Part shown: piece after piece, positions 25,777 to 34,220 of the stretch
Position numbering within the stretch: position 1 is the first letter of the stretch
How the letters are laid out: each line of letters starts with the position of its first letter
From: Streptococcus suis
Lineage (GTDB): Bacteria; Bacillota; Bacilli; Lactobacillales; Streptococcaceae
DNA length: 64,000 nt
NCBI GenBank assembly: GCA_022354845.1
Contig: CP031970.1
Span: 62,001-126,000, forward strand
Reading direction: 5' to 3'
The notes under the pieces: model-generated
Seen by the model: only the letters and a program-made list of their open reading frames with translations
What the model was told of the DNA's origin: nothing
Databases searched by the model: none
Translations under genes and position numbers: made by a program

Positions 25777-26523
25777 ATGCAGCAGTATTTTGTCAATGGC
25801 AGAGCACCGCAGGGCATTTTCCAGATTAAGGATAAGGACACTGCCAAGCATATGTTTTCTGTCATGCGCTTGCAGGCAGATGAACAGATTGTCCTAGTCT
25901 TTGACGACGGGATTAAACGCTTGGCACGGGTAGTGGACAGCCAAAGCCAATCGGTTGAAATCATCGAAGAACTGGCAGACAATGTCGAATTACCCGTTTC
26001 CGTCACTATTGCCACGGGCTTCCCCAAGGGAGATAAGCTCGAATTTGTCGCCCAAAAGGCAACGGAATTAGGCATGACAGCCCTCTGGGCCTTTCCAGCT
26101 GACTGGTCAGTGGTCAAATGGGATGGTAAAAAATTAGGCAAAAAAGCAGAGAAGCTAGAAAAAATCGCCCAAGGTGCAGCCGAACAAAGCAAACGCAATC
26201 GAATTCCAGCTGTTCGTTTATTTGAGAAAAAAACGGATTTTCTAGCTCAGCTGGCAGGATTTGACCAGATTATCTTAGCCTACGAAGAGGCTGCAAAAGA
26301 GGGCGAACAAGCCAATTTGGTGAAGGCCTTATCTGGTTTAGAAACTGGTCAATCAGTCCTTGTCATTGTCGGTCCAGAAGGTGGCGTATCGCCTGAGGAA
26401 GTAGCCGCATTTGAAGGAGCAGGAGCGGTCAAGACAGGACTGGGTCCTCGCATCCTCCGAGCAGAAACGGCTCCACTCTATGCTCTTTCTGCTATTAGCT
26501 ACGCGACGGAATTGTTGAGGTAG
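25777..26523 (+). CDS. rsmE: 16S rRNA (uracil-1498-N3)-methyltransferase
   Basis: RsmE is a SPOUT-class enzyme that methylates U1498 of 16S rRNA. The 248-residue product has an N-terminal PUA-like part (HMFSVMRLQADEQIVLVFDDG) and the SPOUT knot: QGAAEQSKRNRIPAV, VIVGPEGGVSPEEVAAFEGAG and LGPRILRAETAPLYALS. The ATG at 25777 is preceded by GGAGG within the last prmA codons. Confidence 0.95.
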   Translation: MQQYFVNGRAPQGIFQIKDKDTAKHMFSVMRLQADEQIVLVFDDGIKRLARVVDSQSQSVEIIEELADNVELPVSVTIATGFPKGDKLEFVAQKATELGMTALWAFPADWSVVKWDGKKLGKKAEKLEKIAQGAAEQSKRNRIPAVRLFEKKTDFLAQLAGFDQIILAYEEAAKEGEQANLVKALSGLETGQSVLVIVGPEGGVSPEEVAAFEGAGAVKTGLGPRILRAETAPLYALSAISYATELLR

Positions 26524-26526
26524 TAT

Positions 26527-27243
26527 ATGTTTGCTTTAGGAACGATTATCAATACCTTGGCCATTGCCCTAGCAGGTTTGCTAGGGTCTTGGTTTGGGCA
26601 TTTACTAAAAGAACGCCATCAGTCGGGGTTGACGATGGCGAGTGGTGTTGCTGTTCTTTTTCTGGGGATTTCTGGTAGTTTAGAGGGGTTACTGACAGTT
26701 GTAGATGGTCAGATCACAAGTCAGAATAGTATGCTTCTGGTCATTAGTTTGGCGTTAGGAACCTTGATGGGGGAAGTACTCCATATCGAAGGTTGGTTTG
26801 AGCAACTTGGTGTTTGGATCCGTGAAAAATCGGGAAATAGTCAAGATTCTCAGTTTTTAGATGCCTTTTTGACGGCTTCCTTGACTGTTTGTATTGGAGC
26901 TATGGCCATTATTGGTTCTATTCAAGATGGTTTGACGGGAGATTACCGATTATTAGCTATTAAAAGCATTTTGGATTTTATAATTATTTTGATTATGACT
27001 TCTAGTTTAGGTAAGGGAGCAGGGTTTTCGGCCGTACCCGTCTTCTTTTTCCAGGGCTCAGTAACGATTTTGGCACGTTTGATTGAACCGATTATGACGG
27101 AACAAGCACTTGCGAACCTTTCTCTAATAGGGTCAGTTCTTATTTTTTGTGTCGGAGTTAATATTGTTTGGGATCGAAAAATCCGCGTGGCCAATATGTT
27201 GCCAGCTATTCTCATTGCGGTGATTTGGAGCTATTTTGCATAA
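26527..27243 (+). CDS. DUF554 family membrane protein
   Basis: The 238-residue protein has about seven hydrophobic segments and DUF554 signatures (GTIINTLAIALAGLLGSWFG, SLTVCIGAMAIIGSIQDGLTGD, VGVNIVWDRKIRVANMLPAI). These proteins are putative transporters of unknown substrate. It follows rsmE by three bases, so it is probably the last gene of the prmA operon. Confidence 0.85.
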   Translation: MFALGTIINTLAIALAGLLGSWFGHLLKERHQSGLTMASGVAVLFLGISGSLEGLLTVVDGQITSQNSMLLVISLALGTLMGEVLHIEGWFEQLGVWIREKSGNSQDSQFLDAFLTASLTVCIGAMAIIGSIQDGLTGDYRLLAIKSILDFIIILIMTSSLGKGAGFSAVPVFFFQGSVTILARLIEPIMTEQALANLSLIGSVLIFCVGVNIVWDRKIRVANMLPAILIAVIWSYFA

Positions 27244-27244
27244 G

Positions 27245-27268
27245 AAAACCAGGATTCCCCTGGTTTTT
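27245..27268. terminator. Bidirectional terminator between DUF554 and GNAT genes
   Basis: AAAACCAGG / CCTGGTTTTT with a 5-base loop separates two convergent genes and serves both. Confidence 0.85.
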
Positions 27269-27803
27269 ACTGTTTTCGTTCAAATTGCAAGAGGCTGACC
27301 TGCCCCAAGCCCTTCCAGACCTCCTCGACTTGCCCGACCTGTTGAAAATCATTTTTCAGGAGTACCTGCTGAGAAGCATAGTTTTCTGGCAGGACAAAGG
27401 CGACGATTGTTATTATCGGGCATTCTTCTAGTAGGAAATGGCAGAGCAGACTGACTGCTCGGCTAGCCAGACCTTGATTCCAGAAAGCATGATGAAGACG
27501 GTAGCCAATGGTCACCGACGCAGTTCGTTTTTTGTAGTCGAAAACTTCCAAGACGCCAATCAATTTTCCTTGAAATTCTAGTCCTAAAAACAACCTTTTT
27601 TTCTTATTAAAATCACGTTGGAAATGACTGATTCGTTTGCGAAGGGTTTCTTTACTTTTAGTTGATGTGTTAGGAGTGTATTGGAAATGAAGGGGATTGG
27701 AATAGATTTCCCAAAGATTGTCTAGATCACTTTCTTGGATGTGTCGTAGTAAAATCGGAGGGTGGTCAAGAAATGGAATAGTGTCAAATAATGTATTAGT
27801 CAT
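27267..27803 (-). CDS. GNAT acetyltransferase, RimJ/RimL-like
   Basis: The 178-residue protein follows the RimJ/RimL plan: PILLRHIQESDLDNLWEIYSNP at the N-terminus, FLGLEFQGKLIGVLEVFD, TIGYRLHHAFWNQGLASRAV (acetyl-CoA site) and FVLPENYASQQVLLKNDFQQVG. It could modify a ribosomal-protein N-terminus or a small molecule. It is convergent with the prmA operon and divergent from rel. Confidence 0.82.
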   Translation of the reverse strand: MTNTLFDTIPFLDHPPILLRHIQESDLDNLWEIYSNPLHFQYTPNTSTKSKETLRKRISHFQRDFNKKKRLFLGLEFQGKLIGVLEVFDYKKRTASVTIGYRLHHAFWNQGLASRAVSLLCHFLLEECPIITIVAFVLPENYASQQVLLKNDFQQVGQVEEVWKGLGQVSLLQFERKQ

Positions 27804-27913
27804 AAAGATAGTATATCTGAAAAGTAGACTTTCTCAAACCTTTCAGCGCTATCCTTTTTCTTTTTTCATGAAAATGGTAAAATAGTAGGAAACATAAGAG
27901 GAAGAGTAATGAC

Positions 27914-30118
27914 ATGAAAGAAATAAATTATACTGGGGAGGAAGTGGTTGCCTTAACGGCCACCTACTTACCGGAAGAAGATGTTGCCTTTGTCAAAAAA
28001 GCATTAGATTTTGCTACAGAGGCGCACAAAACACAATTTCGTAAATCAGGTGAGCCCTATATTGTACACCCTATTCAGGTGGCAGGTATTTTAGCAGGTC
28101 TCAAGCTAGATGCGGTGACGGTTGCATGTGGTTTCTTACATGACGTGGTTGAAGATACAGAGGTGACCTTGGATGAGATGGAAGCTGAATTTGGCCCGGA
28201 AGTCCGCCATATTGTCGGCGGTGTGACCAAACTGGGTAAGGTTGAATATAAATCTCATGAAGAACAACTAGCTGAAAACCACCGAAATATGCTAATTGCT
28301 ATGTCTCAAGATATGCGGGTGATTTTGGTTAAACTCGCTGACCGCTTACACAACATGCGGACTCTTAAGCACTTGCGCAAGGACAAGCAGGAACGTATTT
28401 CACGTGAAACAATGGAAATATATGCACCTCTTGCTCACCGCTTAGGTATTTCTTCCATTAAGTGGGAATTGGAGGACATGTCTTTCCGCTATCTCAATGA
28501 AGTTGAATTTTATAAAATTACACATATGATGCGTGAGAAGCGCCGTGAGCGTGAGGAATTAGTGACTGAAGTCGTCAACAAACTGCGAGAGTATACAGAG
28601 GAACGCCATCTTCACGGACAAATCTATGGTCGTCCAAAGCATATTTATTCTATTTATCGGAAAATGCATGATAAGAGGAAGCGTTTTGATGAGTTGTACG
28701 ATTTGACGGCTATTCGTTGTATCATGGATACTCAAAGTGATGTTTATGCGATGCTAGGTTACATACATGAGTTGTGGAAACCAATGCCAGGAAGATTTAA
28801 AGATTACATCGCAAATCAGAAAGCAAATGGTTACCAATCCATTCATACGACTGTATATGGGCCTAAAGGTCCAATCGAATTTCAAATTCGTACTGTAGAG
28901 ATGCACCAAGTTGCAGAGTACGGGGTTGCAGCACACTGGGCCTATAAGCGTGGTGGTAAGGCAACCGCTTCTGAAAAAGAATTGCGTTGGATTAATAATT
29001 TGATCGAACTTCAAGAAGGTGCTGGTGGAGATGCACAAACCTTTGTAGATTCTGTCAAGGAAGACATTTTTACAGAACGAATTTATGTCTTCACTCCTGA
29101 TGGTGCGGTACGGGAACTGCCTAAGGACTCTGTGCCAATCGACTTCGCATATGAAATTCATACCAAGGTAGGTGAGCGAGCGACAGGTGCTAAAGTCAAC
29201 GGTCGCATGGTCCCTCTGACAACCAAACTCAAAACAGGGGATCAGGTAGAAATTATTACTTCAGCCAATTCCTTTGGTCCGAGTCGTGACTGGGTTAATC
29301 TTGTAAAAACCCATAAAGCCCGTAACAAAATCAAGCAGTTCTTTAAAAATCAAGATAAGGAATTATCGGTTTCCAAAGGACGTGAGATGCTTCAAAGCTT
29401 GCTTCAAGAAAATGGCTACGTTCCGAACCAGTATTTAGATCGTCGTCACATGGATGAAGTTTTGCAAAAGACCAGCTATAAAACAGACGAGGCACTTTAT
29501 GCCGCAGTCGGTTTTGGAGAAGTTTCTGCTGTGTCAATCATCAATCGTTTGACAGAAAAGGAACGTCGTGAAGCCGAACGTGCCAAGGCAAGAGCGGTAG
29601 CAGATGAACTGGTTAATGGTGGAGAGGTCAAACACGACAATAAAGACAGTTTAAAAATCCGACACGAGGGTGGTGTGGTTATCGAGGGCGCTTCTGACTT
29701 GCTTATTCGGATTGCCAAATGTTGTAATCCAGTACCGGGTGATGAAATTGTTGGTTATATCACCAAGGGGCGTGGGGTGGCTGTTCACCGTGTGGACTGT
29801 ATGAACCTTAAGAGTCAAGAAAATTACGATGTGCGCTTAATTGATGTTGACTGGGAAGATGATAATTCAACAAAAGAGTACATGGCCAATATTGATATTT
29901 ATGGACTGAATCGCTCGGGACTTCTCAATGATGTTTTGAAAGTATTGACTAATGCTAGCAAAAACATTTCGTCCGTTAATGCACAACCAACCAAGGATAT
30001 GAAATTTGCGACGATTCATGTATCCTTTGGGATTTCCAATTTGGCAACCTTGACAAGTTTGGTCGACAAAATTAAGTCGGTTCCAGAGGTTTATTCAGTG
30101 AAAAGGACCAACGGATAA
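27914..30118 (+). CDS. rel: Bifunctional (p)ppGpp synthetase/hydrolase
   Basis: The 734-residue RSH protein makes and degrades the alarmone (p)ppGpp. The N-terminal HD hydrolase domain is intact ([30 protein letters not shown]), as is the synthetase domain ([34 protein letters not shown]). The TGS domain ([24 protein letters not shown], about 395-455), zinc-finger-like [19 protein letters not shown], and C-terminal ACT domain (about 665-734) follow. It is translated in tandem with dtd, one base apart, as in other streptococci. Confidence 0.95.
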   Translation: MKEINYTGEEVVALTATYLPEEDVAFVKKALDFATEAHKTQFRKSGEPYIVHPIQVAGILAGLKLDAVTVACGFLHDVVEDTEVTLDEMEAEFGPEVRHIVGGVTKLGKVEYKSHEEQLAENHRNMLIAMSQDMRVILVKLADRLHNMRTLKHLRKDKQERISRETMEIYAPLAHRLGISSIKWELEDMSFRYLNEVEFYKITHMMREKRREREELVTEVVNKLREYTEERHLHGQIYGRPKHIYSIYRKMHDKRKRFDELYDLTAIRCIMDTQSDVYAMLGYIHELWKPMPGRFKDYIANQKANGYQSIHTTVYGPKGPIEFQIRTVEMHQVAEYGVAAHWAYKRGGKATASEKELRWINNLIELQEGAGGDAQTFVDSVKEDIFTERIYVFTPDGAVRELPKDSVPIDFAYEIHTKVGERATGAKVNGRMVPLTTKLKTGDQVEIITSANSFGPSRDWVNLVKTHKARNKIKQFFKNQDKELSVSKGREMLQSLLQENGYVPNQYLDRRHMDEVLQKTSYKTDEALYAAVGFGEVSAVSIINRLTEKERREAERAKARAVADELVNGGEVKHDNKDSLKIRHEGGVVIEGASDLLIRIAKCCNPVPGDEIVGYITKGRGVAVHRVDCMNLKSQENYDVRLIDVDWEDDNSTKEYMANIDIYGLNRSGLLNDVLKVLTNASKNISSVNAQPTKDMKFATIHVSFGISNLATLTSLVDKIKSVPEVYSVKRTNG

Positions 30119-30119
30119 G

Positions 30120-30563
30120 ATGAAAATAGTATTACAACGTGTTTCTCAAGCTAGTGTGACTATCGAAGATATGGTACATGGGCAGATCAAGCAAGGCCTT
30201 CTTCTTTTGGTCGGTATTGGTCCGGAAGATGGTCAAGAAGATTTAGATTATGCTGTGCGAAAAATCGTTAGTATGCGGATATTTTCAGATGAGGCAGGTA
30301 AGATGAACAAATCTGTTCAAGATGTGGAGGGCAAGATATTATCCATTTCTCAATTTACTCTTTTTGCGGATACAAAAAAAGGTAATCGCCCTGCATTTAC
30401 AGGAGCGGCAGCTCCTGCTATGGCTAGTCAACTCTATGATGAGTTTAATCAGGCCTTGTCTGAATTTGTACCAGTCGAGGTGGGTGTCTTTGGGGCTGAT
30501 ATGCAGGTCAGTCTAGTCAATGATGGACCAGTTACCATTATCTTAGATACAAAAAACAGGTAA
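30120..30563 (+). CDS. dtd: D-aminoacyl-tRNA deacylase
   Basis: Dtd hydrolyses D-amino acids from mischarged tRNA. The 147-residue product has the two cross-subunit motifs of the active site: [15 protein letters not shown] and a C-terminal NDGPVT (NxGPVT). The N-terminus [15 protein letters not shown] is typical. It starts right after the rel stop and ends that operon. Confidence 0.94.
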   Translation: MKIVLQRVSQASVTIEDMVHGQIKQGLLLLVGIGPEDGQEDLDYAVRKIVSMRIFSDEAGKMNKSVQDVEGKILSISQFTLFADTKKGNRPAFTGAAAPAMASQLYDEFNQALSEFVPVEVGVFGADMQVSLVNDGPVTIILDTKNR

Positions 30564-30639
30564 GAATTTCAGAAATAGCCTATAGTCTCTATCTCTATTT
30601 TGATATACTAATGTCGAAAGGTAGTCATGGAAGCTGGTT

Positions 30640-30825
30640 ATGAAAAAATTGTTCACCAATCATTTCTTTTATTTGACGATTGCATTTATTTTGATTCTAG
30701 TGATTTTCTTTAGCGGAGTGGATAAACGCTGGATCATTCTTGTGAGTTTTCTTTACTTCATCCCTTCGCAGATTTTATATCGGCGTCGCCTAAAAGAGCG
30801 ACTACAAGAAGACCAGCCCGAGTAG
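30640..30825 (+). CDS. Small two-helix membrane protein, unknown
   Basis: The 61-residue product has two hydrophobic helices (FFYLTIAFILILVIFFSG and WIILVSFLYFIPSQIL) separated by a short DKR turn, and a basic C-terminal tail. I do not recognise a family. A strong terminator directly after the stop supports its reality. Confidence 0.6.
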   Translation: MKKLFTNHFFYLTIAFILILVIFFSGVDKRWIILVSFLYFIPSQILYRRRLKERLQEDQPE

Positions 30826-30836
30826 GCTGGTTTTTT
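30811..30836 (+). terminator. Terminator after the small membrane protein gene
   Basis: GACCAGCC / GGCTGGTT arms, a 6-base loop and T6 overlap the end of the reading frame. Confidence 0.85.
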
Positions 30837-31220
30837 GGTATGTAAATTGGACTACAATGTTTTATTAAGTATGCTACAAAAATTTTGTGAAAAGTAAAGA
30901 CGGTAGCGCTAATTTCTGAAAGGTAGGTGGGAGCGGTACAGAACTCAACTAGTAGAAAATGAGTTCGACTTACCGCCCCCGCACAGCTCAAAAGGTTCAG
31001 TGAACATTTTGAGGTTGGAAATGGAGCGAACTTGTTCGCAACAGTCGTATAGGTTAGATTTGGAGTGCGAAGCACGAACTGCTGTGATTTGCTTTGCAAA
31101 TCCTATCTCCAACCTTAAACAGTCCCCTGGACTGTTTAAGCCAATCAACCACTGTGCTGAGATGTTGACGCGAATTAAGAGAAGTGGAATGGAACTTTTT
31201 GTTCTACTATGCAAATCATC
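30837..31220. other. Palindrome-rich non-coding stretch
   Basis: This 384-bp stretch has no convincing reading frame. It has several short palindromes (CGAACttGTTCG, AACAGTCCccTGGACTGTT, GAGTTgaac-type repeats near 30940-30970) and a GGTTGGAAATGGAG...CTCCAACC pairing over about 80 bases around 31013-31112. A large folded RNA or a decayed repeat element fits; I see no gene. Confidence 0.4.
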
Positions 31221-31356
31221 CGAATCTGACGAAGAGGCTAGCCCAAGCCAGCTGGTAAGTGAACTTACTCATCTGGCAACGACAAATCCTATAAGATTTG
31301 TCTAGGGCTCGCACTAGCTCGAGTTTTGAAAAATATCGTTTCAAAACTCTCACGTC
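31221..31356 (+). repeat. 136-bp element, copy B (inverse of 23415-23550)
   Basis: It is a near-identical inverted copy of 23415-23550 with the same internal hairpins (ACAAATC / GATTTGT, GAGTTTTGAAA / TTTCAAAACTC). The GACGTGAG end (here reading CTCACGTC) lies 38 bases before the Fst-like toxin start. Either this is a mobile MITE-like element that favours these sites or a conserved structured 5' leader of the toxin mRNAs. Confidence 0.85.
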
Positions 31357-31394
31357 GAAGGTCTTAGCTTGTCAACCTTGAGGTGCTGACACTC

Positions 31395-31469
31395 ATGTTT
31401 GTAGCTGGTAACTTTGTTATCGCTCCCGTGATGTTCGTTCTTGAATTGGTAAAAACGGCAAAAAAATAA
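31395..31469 (+). CDS. Fst-like type I toxin peptide
   Basis: The 24-codon frame encodes a short membrane peptide with the core FVIAPVMFVLELV and a basic end KTAKK. This fits the Fst/Ldr pattern (hydrophobic helix with an Ala-Pro, then an L-x-x-V/L stretch and Lys tail) of par-type toxins in enterococci and streptococci. No strong ribosome-binding site is visible (GAGGTGC about 9 bases upstream is the best), which is common where translation is RNA-controlled. A hairpin (ACCGT / ACGGT, T6) follows immediately. Confidence 0.6.
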   Translation: MFVAGNFVIAPVMFVLELVKTAKK

Positions 31470-31507
31470 CCGTCTATAACTTTGGCGAGTTCACGGTAAT
31501 TTTTTCA
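31469..31507 (+). terminator. Terminator of the toxin mRNA
   Basis: ACCGT / ACGGT arms around a long loop with a TAATTTTTT tail start in the toxin stop codon; Fst-type loci share such a terminator with the convergent antitoxin RNA. Confidence 0.5.
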
Positions 31508-31547
31508 TAATTTATAACAAGTCACCGTCTTAAACGGTTCTGCAAAG

Positions 31548-31575
31548 GGTAGTTGTTTCTGGCAACTACCTTTTT
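31548..31575 (+). terminator. Second terminator after the toxin locus
   Basis: GGTAGTTG / CAACTACC arms with a 7-base loop and T5 separate the toxin locus from the response-regulator gene. Confidence 0.75.
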
Positions 31576-31684
31576 CTATGTTTAATATACATCGGCAGGT
31601 CTATCAAGTCGAATTGGACATTTATCTTTTGTCTAAATATGCTATAATAATGATTATTACTTACAAAAAATGTAGGAGATTTCT

Positions 31685-32422
31685 ATGCTTAATATTTTTG
31701 TATTAGAAGATGATTTTTTTCAGCAGAGCAGGCTAGAAAATGCTATTAGGCGGTGTGTTGAAGAAACGTCAGTAAGGTATAAATTCCTAGAAGTTTTTGG
31801 TAAACCAAATCAGTTATTGGAATCAATTGAGGAAGCAGGCAATCACCAATTTTTCTTTTTAGATATTGAAATTAAAGGCGAAGAAAAGAAAGGAATGGAA
31901 ATCGCTAAAGAAATCCGTGCTCGCGATCCCTATGCTGTTATTGTCTTTGTAACAACTCACTCAGAATTTATGCCGGTAACGTATCGTTATCGAGTTTCTG
32001 CTTTAGATTTTATAGATAAAGGCCTAGAGGATAGTGACTTTCAAAAGGCAGTATCAGATGTGTTAGTGCATGCTTTTGAAAATATTGATCATACTATAGC
32101 TGAAAATTCTTTTGTATATAAAACTGAAACTGCTTATATTCAAGTCCCTTTTAGTGATATTCTTTATTTTGAAACATCATCAACGATTCATAAAGTCATT
32201 TTAAAAACGAAAACAGGTCAGACTGAGTTTTACGGGAAAGTATCCGATATAGCGAAAGCTGACGAACGACTTTACCAGGCACATCGTTCTTGTGTAGTGA
32301 ATCCATTAAATATAACAAGATTGGACAGAACAAACCATATTGCCTATTTTGAGAATGGAGAATCTTGTTTTGTTTCTCGTTTGAAGCAGAAGAAACTTGC
32401 AGATTTGCTGGAGATTAAATGA
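31685..32422 (+). CDS. LytTR-family response regulator (BlpR/ComE-like)
   Basis: The 245-residue protein has a receiver domain (VLEDDFFQQ with the acidic pair, FFFLDIEIKG with the phospho-accepting Asp, FVTTHSEFMP, and the switch Lys in FIDKG) and a LytTR DNA-binding domain from about 140 (VPFSDILYFETSSTIHKVILKT, RSCVVNPLNI). It is the most likely binder of the paired TTCATkAy repeats at three promoters in this island. TGcTATAAT near 31640 drives it; I see no repeat pair there, so it may not be auto-induced. It overlaps the sensor kinase gene by four bases. Confidence 0.88.
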   Translation: MLNIFVLEDDFFQQSRLENAIRRCVEETSVRYKFLEVFGKPNQLLESIEEAGNHQFFFLDIEIKGEEKKGMEIAKEIRARDPYAVIVFVTTHSEFMPVTYRYRVSALDFIDKGLEDSDFQKAVSDVLVHAFENIDHTIAENSFVYKTETAYIQVPFSDILYFETSSTIHKVILKTKTGQTEFYGKVSDIAKADERLYQAHRSCVVNPLNITRLDRTNHIAYFENGESCFVSRLKQKKLADLLEIK

Positions 32423-33765
32423 TGAATATTTTTATATCTCCTTTTTATGATACGGTTTTCTTTATTGACATGCTGATTCGTTTGATGATTCTTCAACAAA
32501 TCAGTGGTTTATTTTTGAGCAATTTGAAAAAATGTTGGATTGCTTTCCTATTAACCGGTTGTCAAATAGTTTTTTATGACATATATCTGTTATTAGAGCC
32601 TTTTTCTTTTTTGGTTATTATTCCTTTTTTAAAAACAAATTGGAATGGAACCCAGAAACTATTTTACGGCTTATTGCCATTTGTAATAGGGGATATGTTT
32701 CAACGTATCATAAGTCTCTATTTAAGATTTGTGTTTCAATTGGATTATTTCAGTTTAGGTTTATTTTTCGATATTATTTTAACCTTGTTGCTTATACCGT
32801 TCTATACTCTCTTTTTTAAAGGGTTGAGAATTGAAGCTAAGTATTTAAAAGTTGATACACTTGATAGTGATTTTAAAAATATGTTTATCCGTTTGAATAT
32901 TTCATTCATTGTCTATTTTCTTTTTGTCAGAACTACAGTTCTAATTGAAAGATGGGTAGAAATGAAAGTAATATCAGTTAATTGGGATCCTTATTATGTT
33001 CGTACCAATATAGTATTACTTTATTTTGTTCTTTTTACAGCAAGTTTATTATATCTGAATTACAGAAATAAAGAAAAACAAGACAAAGAAATCCAGGAGT
33101 TGAAAGACAAACAATTAACAGATTTAGGCCGTTATAGTCGTCATGTTGAGTCACTTTATAAAGAAATTCGAAGTTTCCGACACGACTACACTAATATTCT
33201 TATTAGTCTGAATGAAGCAATTAAGGAAGAAGATATTGTTGCGATTCGTTCAATTTATCAAGAAGTGATAGCAGATTCTGATAGAAAATTCTATGATGGA
33301 AAGTACGATATAGCTAGATTATCCAATATACAAAATCCTGCTGTGAAGAGTTTGCTGTCATCTAAGATGTTGGAGGCGCAAAAAAAAGGTATTGCAATTT
33401 CTGTGGAAGTAGATGCTGAAATTGAACCACCTGCTTTAGAGTTGATAGAATTCATAACGATTCTGTCTATTTTATTAGATAATGCTATCGATGCTGCAGA
33501 GCAGTGTACAAATGGAAATATTGTATTTGCCTATTTCCAGGAATATGACCGAAAAATTGTCGTTGTAGAAAATACTACGGTTGAAGATAAGGTATCCACA
33601 AGTCATATTTTTGAATATGGTCATTCTACAAAAGGAGATAATCGAGGAATTGGCTTGGCCAATGTAAAAGCTATTTTACATAAATATCCTAAATTTTCTA
33701 TATCAACGAACAGTAGCAATCATCGATTTGTTCAGGAGTTGATTTTTATAGAAAATGAGTATTAA
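32419..33765 (+). CDS. Peptide-pheromone sensor histidine kinase (BlpH/ComD-like)
   Basis: The 448-residue HPK10-type kinase has about six N-terminal hydrophobic helices (1-215) with little extracellular sequence, then a coiled linker (KEKQDKEIQELKDKQL), the phospho-accepting His in SFRHDYTNIL and a GHKL ATPase domain (ILLDNAIDAAEQ N-box, HSTKGDNRGIGLANVK G-box). This is the receptor class for double-glycine pheromones. The ligand is probably the peptide encoded just downstream on the other strand. Confidence 0.88.
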   Translation: MMNIFISPFYDTVFFIDMLIRLMILQQISGLFLSNLKKCWIAFLLTGCQIVFYDIYLLLEPFSFLVIIPFLKTNWNGTQKLFYGLLPFVIGDMFQRIISLYLRFVFQLDYFSLGLFFDIILTLLLIPFYTLFFKGLRIEAKYLKVDTLDSDFKNMFIRLNISFIVYFLFVRTTVLIERWVEMKVISVNWDPYYVRTNIVLLYFVLFTASLLYLNYRNKEKQDKEIQELKDKQLTDLGRYSRHVESLYKEIRSFRHDYTNILISLNEAIKEEDIVAIRSIYQEVIADSDRKFYDGKYDIARLSNIQNPAVKSLLSSKMLEAQKKGIAISVEVDAEIEPPALELIEFITILSILLDNAIDAAEQCTNGNIVFAYFQEYDRKIVVVENTTVEDKVSTSHIFEYGHSTKGDNRGIGLANVKAILHKYPKFSISTNSSNHRFVQELIFIENEY

Positions 33766-33806
33766 TGAAATACAAAGGAGACATTAGGTATATAAATTGA
33801 GAAAGA

Positions 33807-33860
33807 AATAAAACACTCCAGTTTCTAGTTTGCTAGCTTTTTACCAGGAGTGTTTTATTA
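33807..33860. terminator. Bidirectional terminator between kinase and pheromone genes
   Basis: AATAAAACACTCC and GGAGTGTTTTATT form 13-bp arms around a 28-base loop between two convergent genes. Confidence 0.75.
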
Positions 33861-33893
33861 TGTCTGAATTTAGGAGGACTAGTGTGACATAGT

Positions 33894-34019
33894 TTATTTT
33901 TTCCCTTGTATACGTGGTAGAAGAAAGTCCCAAAAATCTGAACGATTTCCCCCAGTGATATTCTGGAGTTCTTCTTTTGAAAGTGAGTGGGACACTGTAC
34001 AATTATTATGTTTATTCAT
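33894..34019 (-). CDS. Double-glycine pheromone precursor (BlpC/SilCR-like)
   Basis: The minus strand encodes 41 residues: a 24-residue leader ending SKEELQNITGG, cleaved by C39 peptidases, and a predicted mature peptide NRSDFWDFLLPRIQGKK (17 residues, aromatic centre, basic end). AAGGAG lies eight bases before the ATG. It is convergent with the sensor kinase, and its own promoter carries the regulator's repeat pair, so it should be auto-induced. The mature sequence matches no pheromone I know. Confidence 0.85.
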   Translation of the reverse strand: MNKHNNCTVSHSLSKEELQNITGGNRSDFWDFLLPRIQGKK

Positions 34020-34068
34020 TTGTTAATCTCCTTTTATTATTTATATCTTAGACTTTATTTATAGTTTC

Positions 34069-34132
34069 ATTATAAAGGAATTTTAGTGAAAACGCACACA
34101 TAAGTAATGAATGGTCATTATTTTGTAATGAA
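34069..34132 (-). promoter_or_regulatory. LytTR operator and promoter of the pheromone gene
   Basis: On the minus strand two TTCATTAC copies (34125-34132 and 34104-34111) are 21 bases apart start to start. Then 29 bases lead to TATAAT (34069-34074). No -35 is evident, as in promoters activated by ComE/BlpR-like factors. Confidence 0.88.
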
Positions 34133-34164
34133 TGACCATTTTTTAAATTTTATAAAGAAAAAAC

Positions 34165-34207
34165 AATATATTGTATCATATTATAAAATAATATGATGCA
34201 ATATATT
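34165..34207. promoter_or_regulatory. Large palindrome before parA, likely operator/centromere site
   Basis: Two 20-base arms (AATATATTGtATCATATTAT and its complement with one mismatch) are separated by three bases and end 13 bases before the parA start. In plasmid partition cassettes such sites bind the small ribbon-helix-helix partner and serve both as operator and partition site. Confidence 0.65.
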
Positions 34208-34220
34208 AGAGGTGATTTAC

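Noticed and set aside
31000..31305. 101-codon frame in the palindrome-rich gap
   Set aside because: It runs through hairpins and the 136-bp element, with no ribosome-binding site and low-complexity composition unlike a protein.
34168..34207. Origin of replication for an integrated plasmid at the palindrome
   Set aside because: No iterons, no DnaA boxes and no rep gene were found; the palindrome is better explained as operator/partition site of the ParA cassette.
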